Positions 34,209 through 44,013 of a DNA stretch of 64,000 nt are shown here, piece by piece. Where the stretch lies: positions 2,842,772-2,906,771 of the forward strand of contig KB906767.1 in assembly GCA_000381625.1 (NCBI GenBank), read 5' to 3'. The position numbers and the translations under genes are program-made. Below the pieces are notes generated by a model. It did not search any database and was not told where the DNA came from. It was given only the letters and a program-made list of their open reading frames with translations. The stretch's first letter is position 1, and every line of letters begins with the position of its first letter. This stretch comes from Bryobacterales bacterium KBS 96. GTDB taxonomy: Bacteria > Acidobacteriota > Terriglobia > Bryobacterales > Bryobacteraceae.

Positions 34209-36023
34209 ATGTGGGGACACACTAACTTAGCGCTTGCAGCACTTGCAATCGCCATTTCGGCGTCCGGCCTTGGCCGCGCGCAATCTTGGGAACCGATGGA
34301 GCACCAGCCGGCATTCGGCGCCAGCACCGCGCTGCTGCTGACTGACGGTAAGGTGATGGTGCAGGACACCGGCAACTCCGATTGGTGGCAGCTCACTCCC
34401 GACGCATTCGGTAGTTATGTAAAAGGAAACTGGACTCAGCTTGCATCCCTTCCATCGGGATATGCCCCTCTGTATTACGCCTCGGCGGTGCTGGCGGATG
34501 GACGTGTCGTTGTGATTGGCGGAGAATATAATTTCTTTGCACCGGTCTGGACGAATCTCGGCGCTATTTACGATCCGAAAGTAAACAAATGGACTTCCCT
34601 ACCGGCGCCTGACGGGTGGGACAACATAGGAGACGCCCAGGATGCGGTGCTCGCGGATGGCAAATTCCTATTGGCGCATCCCTTTGGAACAGAGGTTGCC
34701 GTATTGGACCCGAAAACATTGAAATGGAGCGCCGTGGGTACAGGCAAGGCCGATTCAAACGATGAGGAGGGCTGGACCCTATTGCCGGACGGGTCCATTC
34801 TCACCGTCGATATTGAAAATGTGCCACATGCGGAGAGATATATTCCCAAAACTGGTGAGTGGGTTGGCGCGGGAAGCACCGTCGATACTATGGTCACCGG
34901 AGAGGAAATAGGGCCGGCAGTGCTGCGGCCGGATGGTTCCGTTTTCGCAACCGGCGCGACCGGCCATACTGGGATTTACACGCCTCCGTCTCATCATGGC
35001 GATCCGGGGGCATGGAGGGCCGGTCCCGATTTTCCAGACATCATGGGCGAAGGGCAGTTGGACATCGCCGACGGGCCCGCGACGCTACTGCCGAACGGAA
35101 ATGTGTTGTGCGCCGCCAGCCCCGGAATATTCCAAGCACCTATTCATTTCTTCGAGTTCGATGGAAAGAAGTTGAATCAGGTCGCGGCGGTGCCAAATTC
35201 ATCTTTCGAAACCTCCTTCGTAGGACGCATGCTTTTACTTCCCACCGGACAGGTGCTATTTACAGACGGCACGCAAGACGTTGAAATCTACACTCCCGGC
35301 GGTTCCGCGAAACCCGAATGGCGCCCGCGGATAGATTCTTGCCCGAAGCGGCTCAAAACGGGCAACGCCTATCGCATTTCAGGTGAACAGTTCAACGGGC
35401 TTTCACAGGCAGTAGCCTACGGCGACGACGCCACCGCCGCCACAAATTACCCACTGGTTCGCATTACGAACCATGCCACGGGGCATGTGTTTTACGCGCG
35501 AACGCACGACCACAGTACCATGGCGGTAGCCACCGGTGGCGCCAAGGTATCCACTCATTTCGACACGCCGAAAGATTTGGAGCCAGGGACCGGCGATCTA
35601 GTCGTAATTGCCAACGGCATTGCCTCAAGCCCGCGCAGGATTGAATCGCCGCTGGATGTTCTCATCGACATAAAACCGCGAAAGAAGGGGCTAGCCGATA
35701 TCAATCTGCCGAACCCCGGCAAAATCGCCGTTGCCATCCTTTCAAGCCGGACTTTCGATGCGGTAAATGAGATCGATACGGCTTCGCTCACGTTCGGCCA
35801 CACCGGGGATGAGCACAGCCTGGCCTTTTGCGGACGCCCGCGCGACGTAAACGGCGACGGGCTTTCCGACTTGGTTTGCCATTTCTGGACCTCCCAAACC
35901 GCCTTCGAACACGAGGGGACGACGGCGGCCTTCCTGGAGGGCAGGACGGTCACGGGACTACCCATCGAAGGTGAAGGCCAAGTTCGGATCGTGCGTAGAG
36001 ATGGCCGGGACAACGATGATTAA
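34209..36023 (+). CDS. Secreted Kelch/galactose-oxidase-like protein with C-terminal calcium-type domain
   Basis: 604 residues from ATG 34209, preceded by a GGAGGA site; the upstream 48 codons of open frame have no support. A signal peptide (NLALAALAIAISASGLG) leads to a propeller with Kelch-like repeats: YASAVLADGRVVVIGGE, GAIYDPKVNKWTSLPAP and similar, about residues 40-330. The C-terminal 120 residues (VLIDIKPRKKG ... KIAVAILSS ... DVNGDGLSDLV ...) match a domain common in secreted planctomycete/verrucomicrobial proteins, with an Asp-rich DVNGDG loop. It is not clear that the galactose-oxidase copper residues are present. Probably carbohydrate binding or oxidation outside the cell. Confidence 0.78.
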   Translation: MWGHTNLALAALAIAISASGLGRAQSWEPMEHQPAFGASTALLLTDGKVMVQDTGNSDWWQLTPDAFGSYVKGNWTQLASLPSGYAPLYYASAVLADGRVVVIGGEYNFFAPVWTNLGAIYDPKVNKWTSLPAPDGWDNIGDAQDAVLADGKFLLAHPFGTEVAVLDPKTLKWSAVGTGKADSNDEEGWTLLPDGSILTVDIENVPHAERYIPKTGEWVGAGSTVDTMVTGEEIGPAVLRPDGSVFATGATGHTGIYTPPSHHGDPGAWRAGPDFPDIMGEGQLDIADGPATLLPNGNVLCAASPGIFQAPIHFFEFDGKKLNQVAAVPNSSFETSFVGRMLLLPTGQVLFTDGTQDVEIYTPGGSAKPEWRPRIDSCPKRLKTGNAYRISGEQFNGLSQAVAYGDDATAATNYPLVRITNHATGHVFYARTHDHSTMAVATGGAKVSTHFDTPKDLEPGTGDLVVIANGIASSPRRIESPLDVLIDIKPRKKGLADINLPNPGKIAVAILSSRTFDAVNEIDTASLTFGHTGDEHSLAFCGRPRDVNGDGLSDLVCHFWTSQTAFEHEGTTAAFLEGRTVTGLPIEGEGQVRIVRRDGRDNDD

Positions 36024-36134
36024 GCCGATCCGGCTGGACCGTACGTAAAGTAGCGGGACGGGACTATCGCCTGAAATGGAAGGGCAATACTCGTCCCGCT
36101 CTGGCAATTGTCGCGCACGGGAGAAGCGATATGC

Positions 36135-36956
36135 CTATCGCCGGATGCTGTAACGCATCGCTTCCTCGCCCAGCACGAGGAGGATTGCCGAACGTAGGGA
36201 AGCGCGATCCGGCTCGCCCGTTTCGTGGCGCAGCTTGAGAGCGTAGCGCGCAATATTCAATCCGTCGCGAACAGTGTAGCTCTCATCGGCTGCGTGAGCC
36301 TGCTGCAAAAAGTCGGTTACGTACTGCAGGAGATCTTCGTTTGAAAACGGCAGGTTCTCGCGAAGAATGGCGAGTTCTTCCTCGCGCTCGGGGAAATCGA
36401 TCAGAATCTGAGGTTGCAAGCGGGAATGAATATACTCCGGCAGATCGAAAGTAGAGGAATCCTCGTTCATGGTCGCGACGAGGCGAAAATCCGGATGGGC
36501 CTTAATCTTGAGACCGGCGACGATCGATTCGACATAGCGCCGGTTATCGAGAAGCGGCGCCAAACTGGCCCAGCTCTTCTCGCTCATGCGATTACCTTCG
36601 TCCAGAATGGCTACGCCGCCTCGAATCATCGCGGTTACGAGCGGGGACGCAACATACTTCAGCTTCGAAGCGCTCTCGATCACGGGCGTGATCAGCAGAT
36701 CTTCGGGCCTGGTATCCACGGTGGCTTGCAGGATGTACACATCGCGGCCAAGCCGCCTGGCTCCCGCGTACGCCATGGTGGTTTTACCCACGCCGGGCTT
36801 ACCGAGCAGCCGCGGGTTCATCGGCAGGTCCCGGTCTTCGAGCACCATCCAGGCAGCCATCAGTTGGCGCATAGCCTCTTCCTGGCCGACCCAGGTGACG
36901 GCGAGTTCGTCCGGGTGCGCCAAGTGCAGTTCGATGCCTTCAATGGTGACTGTCAT
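36135..36956 (-). CDS. MoxR family AAA+ ATPase
   Basis: 273 residues from ATG 36956; the open frame continues upstream without family similarity. Walker A GKPGVGKT at 52-59, Walker B VAILDE at 115-120, a sensor NEDSS segment at about 164, and an arginine-containing HSRLQPQILI stretch identify it as a MoxR-type AAA+ protein. Such ATPases are usually encoded with von Willebrand factor A proteins and help metal insertion or complex assembly. No such partner is visible next to it. It is divergent from the two membrane-protein genes at 37217. Confidence 0.85.
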   Translation of the reverse strand: MTVTIEGIELHLAHPDELAVTWVGQEEAMRQLMAAWMVLEDRDLPMNPRLLGKPGVGKTTMAYAGARRLGRDVYILQATVDTRPEDLLITPVIESASKLKYVASPLVTAMIRGGVAILDEGNRMSEKSWASLAPLLDNRRYVESIVAGLKIKAHPDFRLVATMNEDSSTFDLPEYIHSRLQPQILIDFPEREEELAILRENLPFSNEDLLQYVTDFLQQAHAADESYTVRDGLNIARYALKLRHETGEPDRASLRSAILLVLGEEAMRYSIRR

Positions 36957-37093
36957 GCAAATCTTATTATCCGGTATGACGGTAGGACGGGCGCGCCTGT
37001 TGAACGGCGTGATTTTACGCCGGCATTCGTGTGGGGCGGTCCATTGGTCTACGGTGGCCTTCCAGGCCATCCCTGGTTTTGGGCACACAGAGA

Positions 37094-37114
37094 TGGCGGC
37101 CTACGAGGCCGCCA
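37094..37114. repeat. Palindromic repeat, GGCGGCCT/AGGCCGCC type (copy 2)
   Basis: TGGCGGCCT and AGGCCGCCA are perfect nine-base arms around three bases, sharing eight-base arms with 11198-11216. A second small palindrome (TGGCCTT/AGGCCA, about 37053-37070) lies beside it. Located in the divergent gap between the MoxR gene and the membrane-protein pair. Confidence 0.6.
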
Positions 37115-37216
37115 GGAGGTCGAGGACCTGTCCCTTCCTCCAGGTTCATCTTGCATGAGACAAAACTGTCCCACCCTTTCAAAACATCTTCGTCGTAAAA
37201 TGTAGGTGCCTTTTCG

Positions 37217-37606
37217 ATGACGCCGAAACACCTTCGATTTATCTACGTTTTTGAGTTTCTGATCGCCGTCATCGCGATCTTCACCGCCTGGTCCGAAGTA
37301 GGAGGGCAGGCTGCGCTCGATTTGATGCATTGGGGGTGGAAATTCGGCCTGGGATTCGGTCTCGCCGCCGTGATAGTGGGCTACACCGCGGCCGTCGTTG
37401 CATCGGAATCCATCTGGAGCATGCGCACTTCCCGATGGTTGGCATTGACGCTCGTGTTGCTGCTCGGCATGGGCGTTGTCACTTACTATTACTATCTGCA
37501 GGAAGACACCGGCGACACCAACGACGAGCAGGACAATGTCACCTCTTATCATTCTGAAATCGTAAGACACGCCCTGCCACGGGTCTTTGTGCAGGAACGT
37601 GTCTAA
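37217..37606 (+). CDS. Small three-helix membrane protein
   Basis: 129 residues. Three hydrophobic segments (about 8-25, 38-60 and 75-93), then a polar, acidic tail (DTGDTNDEQD). No family recognised. Its TAA stop overlaps the ATG of the next gene by one base (TAATG), so both are translated as a unit. Together with the JAMM-like protein it likely forms a membrane complex. Confidence 0.65.
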   Translation: MTPKHLRFIYVFEFLIAVIAIFTAWSEVGGQAALDLMHWGWKFGLGFGLAAVIVGYTAAVVASESIWSMRTSRWLALTLVLLLGMGVVTYYYYLQEDTGDTNDEQDNVTSYHSEIVRHALPRVFVQERV

Positions 37607-38697
37607 TGGAAGTATCCACGGAAACGCCCCTCGCGACGTGGAGTGATCCGGCTTGCGCCCTGACGGTCGTCTATCCGCTTCCCCTGTTGCATGAAATCGA
37701 GTTCGTGGCCAGCGAGGGCTACCGGCGTATTCCGCATGGAGGCATTGAGCATGGCGGGGTTTTGTATGGAAGCGTTCAGGACGATACTATCCGCATTGAA
37801 GCATTCCGCGCGATTGAATGCGAACACGCGTTTGGGCCGTCGTTTGTTCTTTCAGCAAACGATATCGAGAGACTTAGGGGACAACTCCACAGTGCACCAG
37901 CAGAGCCTGAACTGAGTGGGCTTACCGTCCTGGGCTGGTTCATCTCGCATTCACGGAGCAGGTTGGAGGTAACGAGTCGCGAATGGGCGTGGTTCGATTC
38001 GCTCTTTCCCGACTCCTGGCAGGTGCTGCTGCTCATCAAGCCGGAAAAGTTTAAGCCGACACGCTTTGCGTTTGCCTTTCGCGGAGAAGGCCAGACTCAA
38101 CGGAGCGATCTGACATCGAACGCCTTCGTCCTGCCGCTACCCACGCGCTCCGATCGAACCAAGCGCGGGCGGCAACGGCAGTGTGAGGAACCGACAGCGC
38201 CTGAATCGCGTAAAGAAACTACCGACCAGGTTGCTGTTCCTCCGAAAGAAGAGCCATCCGGGCCCCCAGCGCCGGAAAGCGAGGACGTCAGGCAGGACGT
38301 GGCGGCGCGGCCACAGGCGCCAGTTACACTCGTTCCGCGGCGCTGGCCGCTCGCCCTATGGGTTTGCTGTATCGTCTGCTGCGTCCTTGTGATGGCGAGT
38401 GGTCTCCGTTTTTACTGGATATACGGCGCTTCGCCGCTCTCGTTGCATGCCGTGCGACAGGGTAGTCATTTGTTGGTTTCGTGGCCCGTCGAAACCGGGG
38501 CGAATAGTGGAGAATTGAAGGTCCAGAGCGGCGATGCGATGCAGACGACGGAATTAAGCGCCAGTCAGATGCGAACGGGCGAAGTGACGATCGGCATTTC
38601 CGGCGCTGACGTGAGAATCGAATTGATCGCGCATCACTGGCTTCACGACGAGCGTGGCCTACTGCGAGTGCTGCTGCCCGAGCGTGCCACAAAGTGA
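37606..38697 (+). CDS. Membrane protein with degenerate JAMM/MPN domain
   Basis: 363 residues. Residues 20-150 resemble the MPN (JAB1/Mov34) fold: IEHGGVLYG (Glu48) fits the E..GG.L.G block, and LGWFISHSRSRLEVTSREW (109-127) fits the W-(Y/F)-H-x-H-P block. In the latter the first metal His is Ile113, the second His115 is kept, and the following Ser and Asp positions carry Thr123 and Glu126. Thus the zinc site is probably lost or changed. A disordered Pro/Glu/Arg-rich region (about 165-245), a membrane helix (249-272) and a 90-residue outer domain follow. It is translationally coupled to the small membrane protein. Function unknown. Confidence 0.65.
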   Translation: MEVSTETPLATWSDPACALTVVYPLPLLHEIEFVASEGYRRIPHGGIEHGGVLYGSVQDDTIRIEAFRAIECEHAFGPSFVLSANDIERLRGQLHSAPAEPELSGLTVLGWFISHSRSRLEVTSREWAWFDSLFPDSWQVLLLIKPEKFKPTRFAFAFRGEGQTQRSDLTSNAFVLPLPTRSDRTKRGRQRQCEEPTAPESRKETTDQVAVPPKEEPSGPPAPESEDVRQDVAARPQAPVTLVPRRWPLALWVCCIVCCVLVMASGLRFYWIYGASPLSLHAVRQGSHLLVSWPVETGANSGELKVQSGDAMQTTELSASQMRTGEVTIGISGADVRIELIAHHWLHDERGLLRVLLPERATK

Positions 38698-38724
38698 GCT
38701 AAACACATCGCTCACGCTCGGGCA
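38675..38724. terminator. Hairpin between convergent genes
   Basis: Outer arms TGCCCGAGC (38675-38683) and GCTCGGGCA (38716-38724) enclose inner arms GTGAGC (38694-38699) and GCTCAC (38710-38715). The structure covers the stop codon of the JAMM-like gene and ends just before the stop of gpmI, so it may end transcription in both directions. Confidence 0.55.
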
Positions 38725-38746
38725 CAGTTTCAGGCGCGGTCCTTTG

Positions 38747-40285
38747 CTATGGTTGAATGCGCAGATCTTCGCCGGCCATCTGTTTCGGCTTCTCTAAGCC
38801 AAGCATGCCCAGGATAGTCGGCGCCACATCTTTCAGGGCGCCGTTCGGCTTCAGACGAATGGAATCTTCCGTCATCAGGATGAAGGGCACCGGATTGGTC
38901 GTGTGATATGTATGCGGGCCTTTTGTTTTCGGGTCGATCATCATTTCAGCATTGCCGTGATCGGCCGTGATGATCCATGACCCACCGCAACGCTTCAGGG
39001 CTTTGTAGATGTCGCTTAGCCCCTGATCGACCGCTTCGCAGGCGCGTGCCGTCGGCCCGATTTTTCCAGAGTGGCCGACCATATCGGCATTCGCAAAATT
39101 CATGACGATCAGGTCGAAGCCGCCCTTCTCAATCGCTTTGATTACCGTTCCGGCGACGCCCGCGGCGCTCATCTCCGGCTTCAGATCGTATGTCGCTACT
39201 TTGGGCGAAGCCACCATCTCCCGCTCCTCGCCGACATAGGGGTTTTCATTCCCGCCGTTGAAGAAATAGGTGACGTGCGCGTACTTCTCTGTTTCAGCAA
39301 CGCGCAGGTTTTTCCAATTCGCCCTACCCATCACGTCGGCGAGAATATTGTCGGGGTGCTCAGGCGGCAAGACGTACGGCAGAGCGAACGTCTTGTCGTA
39401 GAGCGTCATCATCGTGTAGGTAAGATTCTTTGGGGCGAACGACCGCGAGGGTTGCTCGAGCTTTTCATCCGTCAGCGCCATCGTGATTTCACGGGCCCGA
39501 TCGGCGCGGTAGTTGTACATGATCACGCTGTCGTCATCGCGTATCAGCCCAATCGGCTCATTGCGACTGTCGACAAACGTCGCAGGTTCGACGAACTCAT
39601 CGGTGATCCCTCGCTCATAGGACTTGCGAACCGCCTCCGCCGCGCTCTGGAACCGATGGCCATTGCCGAGAACCATTGCTCCGAACGCACGATCGATCCG
39701 CTCCCAACGCTTATCGCGATCCATTGCGTAATAGCGTCCCGATACCGAAGCGATTTTGCCGATCCCGAGTTGGTTCAGTTTTTTCTCGACCTGCTCGATG
39801 TAGCCGGCGCCGCTCTCGGGAGCCGTATCGCGGCCATCCATGAAGCAGTGGACGAATACATCCGTCAAGCCGTGCCGCTTTGCCATATCGAGTAAGGCGA
39901 ACAGATGAGTGAGCTGCGCGTGAACACCACCGTCGCTGCACAATCCCATGAGATGCAGGCGATGCCCCTCGGCCTTTTTCATCGCGTTCAGCAACACCGG
40001 GTTGGCGAAGAACTCACCCGAGCTAATCATCAGGTCGATACGTGTTACGTCCATGTACACGACACGCCCGGCGCCCATGTTCATGTGTCCCACTTCGCTG
40101 TTTCCCATCTGGCCTTCAGGAAGCCCCACGAACGGTCCGGATGTGTGGATCAGCGTGTTGGGATACTTACTCAGAATTTCGTCATAAGTCGGCTTTTTAG
40201 CCGCTGCGATGGCGTTGCCTTCAGCCGCCGGAGAATAGCCCCAGCCATCGAGGATCGTGAGGACGAGTGGTTTTTTATTTGCCAT
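38747..40285 (-). CDS. gpmI: 2,3-bisphosphoglycerate-independent phosphoglycerate mutase
   Basis: 512 residues. Begins KPLVLTILDGWGYSP; the catalytic serine lies in GNSEVGHMNMGAGRV, and the ADHGNAEMM segment supplies metal ligands of the alkaline-phosphatase fold. It interconverts 3- and 2-phosphoglycerate using two manganese ions. It follows enolase by nine bases in the same direction, with its own AAGGGCG site, so the two consecutive glycolytic steps are encoded together. Confidence 0.96.
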   Translation of the reverse strand: MANKKPLVLTILDGWGYSPAAEGNAIAAAKKPTYDEILSKYPNTLIHTSGPFVGLPEGQMGNSEVGHMNMGAGRVVYMDVTRIDLMISSGEFFANPVLLNAMKKAEGHRLHLMGLCSDGGVHAQLTHLFALLDMAKRHGLTDVFVHCFMDGRDTAPESGAGYIEQVEKKLNQLGIGKIASVSGRYYAMDRDKRWERIDRAFGAMVLGNGHRFQSAAEAVRKSYERGITDEFVEPATFVDSRNEPIGLIRDDDSVIMYNYRADRAREITMALTDEKLEQPSRSFAPKNLTYTMMTLYDKTFALPYVLPPEHPDNILADVMGRANWKNLRVAETEKYAHVTYFFNGGNENPYVGEEREMVASPKVATYDLKPEMSAAGVAGTVIKAIEKGGFDLIVMNFANADMVGHSGKIGPTARACEAVDQGLSDIYKALKRCGGSWIITADHGNAEMMIDPKTKGPHTYHTTNPVPFILMTEDSIRLKPNGALKDVAPTILGMLGLEKPKQMAGEDLRIQP

Positions 40286-40294
40286 CAGGCGCCC

Positions 40295-41635
<1,341 letters not shown>

Positions 41636-41777
41636 TCACGTCTGAAAATGGCGCGAACTTTTACTGTATCGCAGCAGCGATTGGCGGCCTGTATTCGGGA
41701 ACTAATGTAGAATAATAAGTTACGCGGCTCGCCATCCTTCCGGCGGGGCGCATTGAACCGGAAGGTGGTGAATTAGT

Positions 41778-41975
41778 TTGGCAGAAGTCCATCTCCAAGA
41801 TGGTGAAACGTTGGAGAGTGCTTTGCGCCGCTTCAAGCGCAAAGTACAGCAAGAAGACATCGTAAAAGAAATCAAGCGTCACTCCTTCTATCTCAAGCCC
41901 GGTGAAAAGCGCCGTCAAAAAGAGGCGCTCGCCCGTAAGCGCAATCGCAAGAAGCGCCCGCGCGACATCGAGTAG
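41778..41975 (+). CDS. rpsU: 30S ribosomal protein S21
   Basis: 65 residues, very basic. The sequence AEVHLQDGETLESALRRFKR, RRKV-type central residues and KPGEKRRQKEALARKR are the S21 hallmarks. It starts with TTG, behind an AAGGTGG site nine bases away. S21 helps base-pairing during initiation. It is followed 18 bases later by a strong terminator, so it is probably monocistronic. Confidence 0.95.
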   Translation: MAEVHLQDGETLESALRRFKRKVQQEDIVKEIKRHSFYLKPGEKRRQKEALARKRNRKKRPRDIE

Positions 41976-41992
41976 AGTTTCTTTCAAATCCT

Positions 41993-42031
41993 AAATCCAA
42001 GGGGCAGGTTAATCACCTGCCCTTTGGATTT
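41993..42031 (+). terminator. Terminator of rpsU
   Basis: AAATCCAAGGGGCAGGT (41993-42009) pairs with ACCTGCCCTTTGGATTT (42015-42031) over 17 bases with a single wobble and a five-base loop; the arm itself ends in a short T run. It is the best terminator in the window. Confidence 0.88.
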
Positions 42032-42082
42032 GTGGCGTCCGATTGTTCGTGCTGCCGGGCAGTGCTAACGTAAGCGCTTCTC

Positions 42083-42157
42083 GGCACGAGTGCCGATGCA
42101 GCAGGTTAAGACTCTGAGCCATCCAAAGCTCTCACTTATGGCTCGGACACTCGTGCC
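42083..42157. repeat. Long imperfect inverted repeat
   Basis: GGCACGAGTG (42083-42092) pairs with CACTCGTGCC (42148-42157), and inside it GAGCCAT (42116-42122) pairs with ATGGCTC (42138-42144), leaving a 15-base loop. A local TCGGCAC/GTGCCGA palindrome overlaps the left arm, so two alternative folds exist. Located between the rpsU terminator and the mannonate-dehydratase-like gene. Confidence 0.6.
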
Positions 42158-42185
42158 TGCAGCGTCTCGATGAGCTCAACAGCTA

Positions 42186-43280
42186 TCAGGCCGAATATCT
42201 TACGGCCGCCTGCGCCGCGAGCACGGCCTTCACCGCCGCGATGAACCCGAGGGTATGAGCCATGCCCGCATGCCAAGGCGCCGGGCAACTCATCTGCGGA
42301 GTGTGATCCGGGATCACCACGCCATCGAATCCATTGCGGTGCAGGATGGACAGGATACGAACCATATCCACGTCGCCCTCGTCGATAAATGTCTCGCGAT
42401 AATGCGGCACTTTGCCGGTGACGTTTCGCAGATGAATATAGGCGATCTTCCCCTGGCTGCTGTAGAGGTCGACGGCTTCATACACACCCCCATCGGTCAT
42501 TTCCGCCATCGTTCCTACGCATAACTCGAGAGCGTTATTCGCACTTGGCGCAATATCGATGAGCCGCTGGTACATAGACGGCTGGTAGACCAGGCGTGGC
42601 TGCTGCCGGACGACGGGCAGCGGAGGATCGTCGGGGTGAGCGGCCATGCGCACGCCGGCCTGTTCCGCCACGGGTAGCACATCTTCCAGAAAGCGGGTAA
42701 ATCTACTCCATAGTTCTTCGCGAGTGATGGAAGGCAGCGTTCCCGGGGGCGCGTCCGGATCGTAAATCATGTTCCAAACAACGCCATTGGGCAGCGGAGC
42801 ATCTACCGGGCCATCCATTCCAACGGTAACGGCGCCGCCTCGCCCAAAGGGTCCGCTCACTCTGCCGCTGACACCGGCAAGGCTGAAGTTGTATCCCAGG
42901 ACAGGAATGCCCGCTTCGCCCATGTTGCGGAGAATTGTTTTCACGTTCTCGATATGTTGCGGACGTTTGGGACCATCGAGCAGAATGTCGTGCCAGTGGG
43001 CGGGATCGAGATTTTCAATGCCCGCCAAGATAAGACCCGCATCCTCGACCCGTGCGCGCAGAGCTTTTAATTCGTCGATAGCCCAGAGCGCTTCCGGATT
43101 CCCCGCTCTTCCCCACGGCTGATCCCTGCCACCCGTGGGCTGATTGTGGCGAGGATTGGAAGTCCCCTGGTTGAAGTAATCGACCAGATGAGCAATGACA
43201 TGTGTACAGCCTGCCTGACGCGCGAACGCAAAATTTTCCGGCGTCAGCATGTGCCGGTAGAGACCTAATCCCAGCTTCAC
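42186..43280 (-). CDS. Mannonate dehydratase-like enzyme (UxuA family)
   Basis: 364 residues, GTG start with a GAGGGAA site. TIM-barrel protein with KLGLGLYRHMLTPENFAFAR at the start, YNFSLAGV-type core, RMAAHPDDPPLPV and HLRNVTGKVPHYRETFIDEGD, as in UxuA-type mannonate dehydratases, where Cys, His and Asp bind metal. E. coli UxuA is about 394 residues, so this one is slightly shorter. It would give 2-keto-3-deoxygluconate from mannonate; another aldonate is possible. It follows the RraA-type gene by 16 bases. Confidence 0.85.
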   Translation of the reverse strand: MKLGLGLYRHMLTPENFAFARQAGCTHVIAHLVDYFNQGTSNPRHNQPTGGRDQPWGRAGNPEALWAIDELKALRARVEDAGLILAGIENLDPAHWHDILLDGPKRPQHIENVKTILRNMGEAGIPVLGYNFSLAGVSGRVSGPFGRGGAVTVGMDGPVDAPLPNGVVWNMIYDPDAPPGTLPSITREELWSRFTRFLEDVLPVAEQAGVRMAAHPDDPPLPVVRQQPRLVYQPSMYQRLIDIAPSANNALELCVGTMAEMTDGGVYEAVDLYSSQGKIAYIHLRNVTGKVPHYRETFIDEGDVDMVRILSILHRNGFDGVVIPDHTPQMSCPAPWHAGMAHTLGFIAAVKAVLAAQAAVRYSA

Positions 43281-43296
43281 TCGTTCCCTCTTCTTG

Positions 43297-43989
43297 CTAC
43301 ATAATGCCGTATTTTTCGAACGCCTCGACGGCGCTGCTGCCTTCTTCGAGAGCCTTCTTCACAAGCTTCTCACCTCGCGCCTTCTCGATAGCCTTCGTAA
43401 ACACTTCGACGGCCGCGCTTTGCGGAATGCAGCAAACGCCATCGATGTCGCCGAATAGAACGTCGCCCGGCTCGATGAGAACGCCACCGATTTCAACAGG
43501 AATGCGGAAGTCGATCACTTTGCACCGCGGTCCGGCATCCTGGCCGTAGCCGCCCCATGAGAAGGTCGGAAAGTTCAAATTTAATATGCCCCTCGTGTCG
43601 CGGCTGTAACCGTTCAGTACGGCGCCCGTCGCTCCGAGTTTCAGCGCGCGCGTGCTCATCATCTCTCCCCAGAGCGCGTTGCGCGGAGCGGCCCCGGTGT
43701 TGACGTAAATCTCGTTCTGACGGAGATCGTCGAGAGCCTCGAGCATCAGGCCGAAGGGCTTGCTCATCGCCTTGTTCGTAGCGCTTGCAATGGATTCCTG
43801 AGCGACATCGATGGAGAGCACGGGCATCGCCCGGCCTATTAGCACCATGTCCTCTCGCAGAGCCCGGATGGCAGGCGGAAGAAATTGATGCAGCAAATGC
43901 AGCTTGTCCATCACATCTCCGACAACAGACGTAAACAGCTCACGTCGCGCCAGAGCGAACAACTCGGAATCGTCTTTCCAGAGGCTCAT
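43297..43989 (-). CDS. RraA/HMG aldolase family protein
   Basis: 230 residues. Features are GDVMDKLHLLHQFLPPAI at the start, GAVLNGYSRDTRGILNLNFP (the G.V.DG..RD block of the family) and GDVLFGDIDGVCCIP (the metal-binding D.DGV.V block). Members are either RNase E inhibitor RraA or 4-hydroxy-4-methyl-2-oxoglutarate-type pyruvate aldolases. The setting, between a PQQ dehydrogenase and a mannonate-dehydratase-like enzyme, favours an aldolase. An AAGGA site precedes the ATG. Confidence 0.85.
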   Translation of the reverse strand: MSLWKDDSELFALARRELFTSVVGDVMDKLHLLHQFLPPAIRALREDMVLIGRAMPVLSIDVAQESIASATNKAMSKPFGLMLEALDDLRQNEIYVNTGAAPRNALWGEMMSTRALKLGATGAVLNGYSRDTRGILNLNFPTFSWGGYGQDAGPRCKVIDFRIPVEIGGVLIEPGDVLFGDIDGVCCIPQSAAVEVFTKAIEKARGEKLVKKALEEGSSAVEAFEKYGIM

Positions 43990-44013
43990 TTCGATCCTTT
44001 TGCTTGGCGCGCT

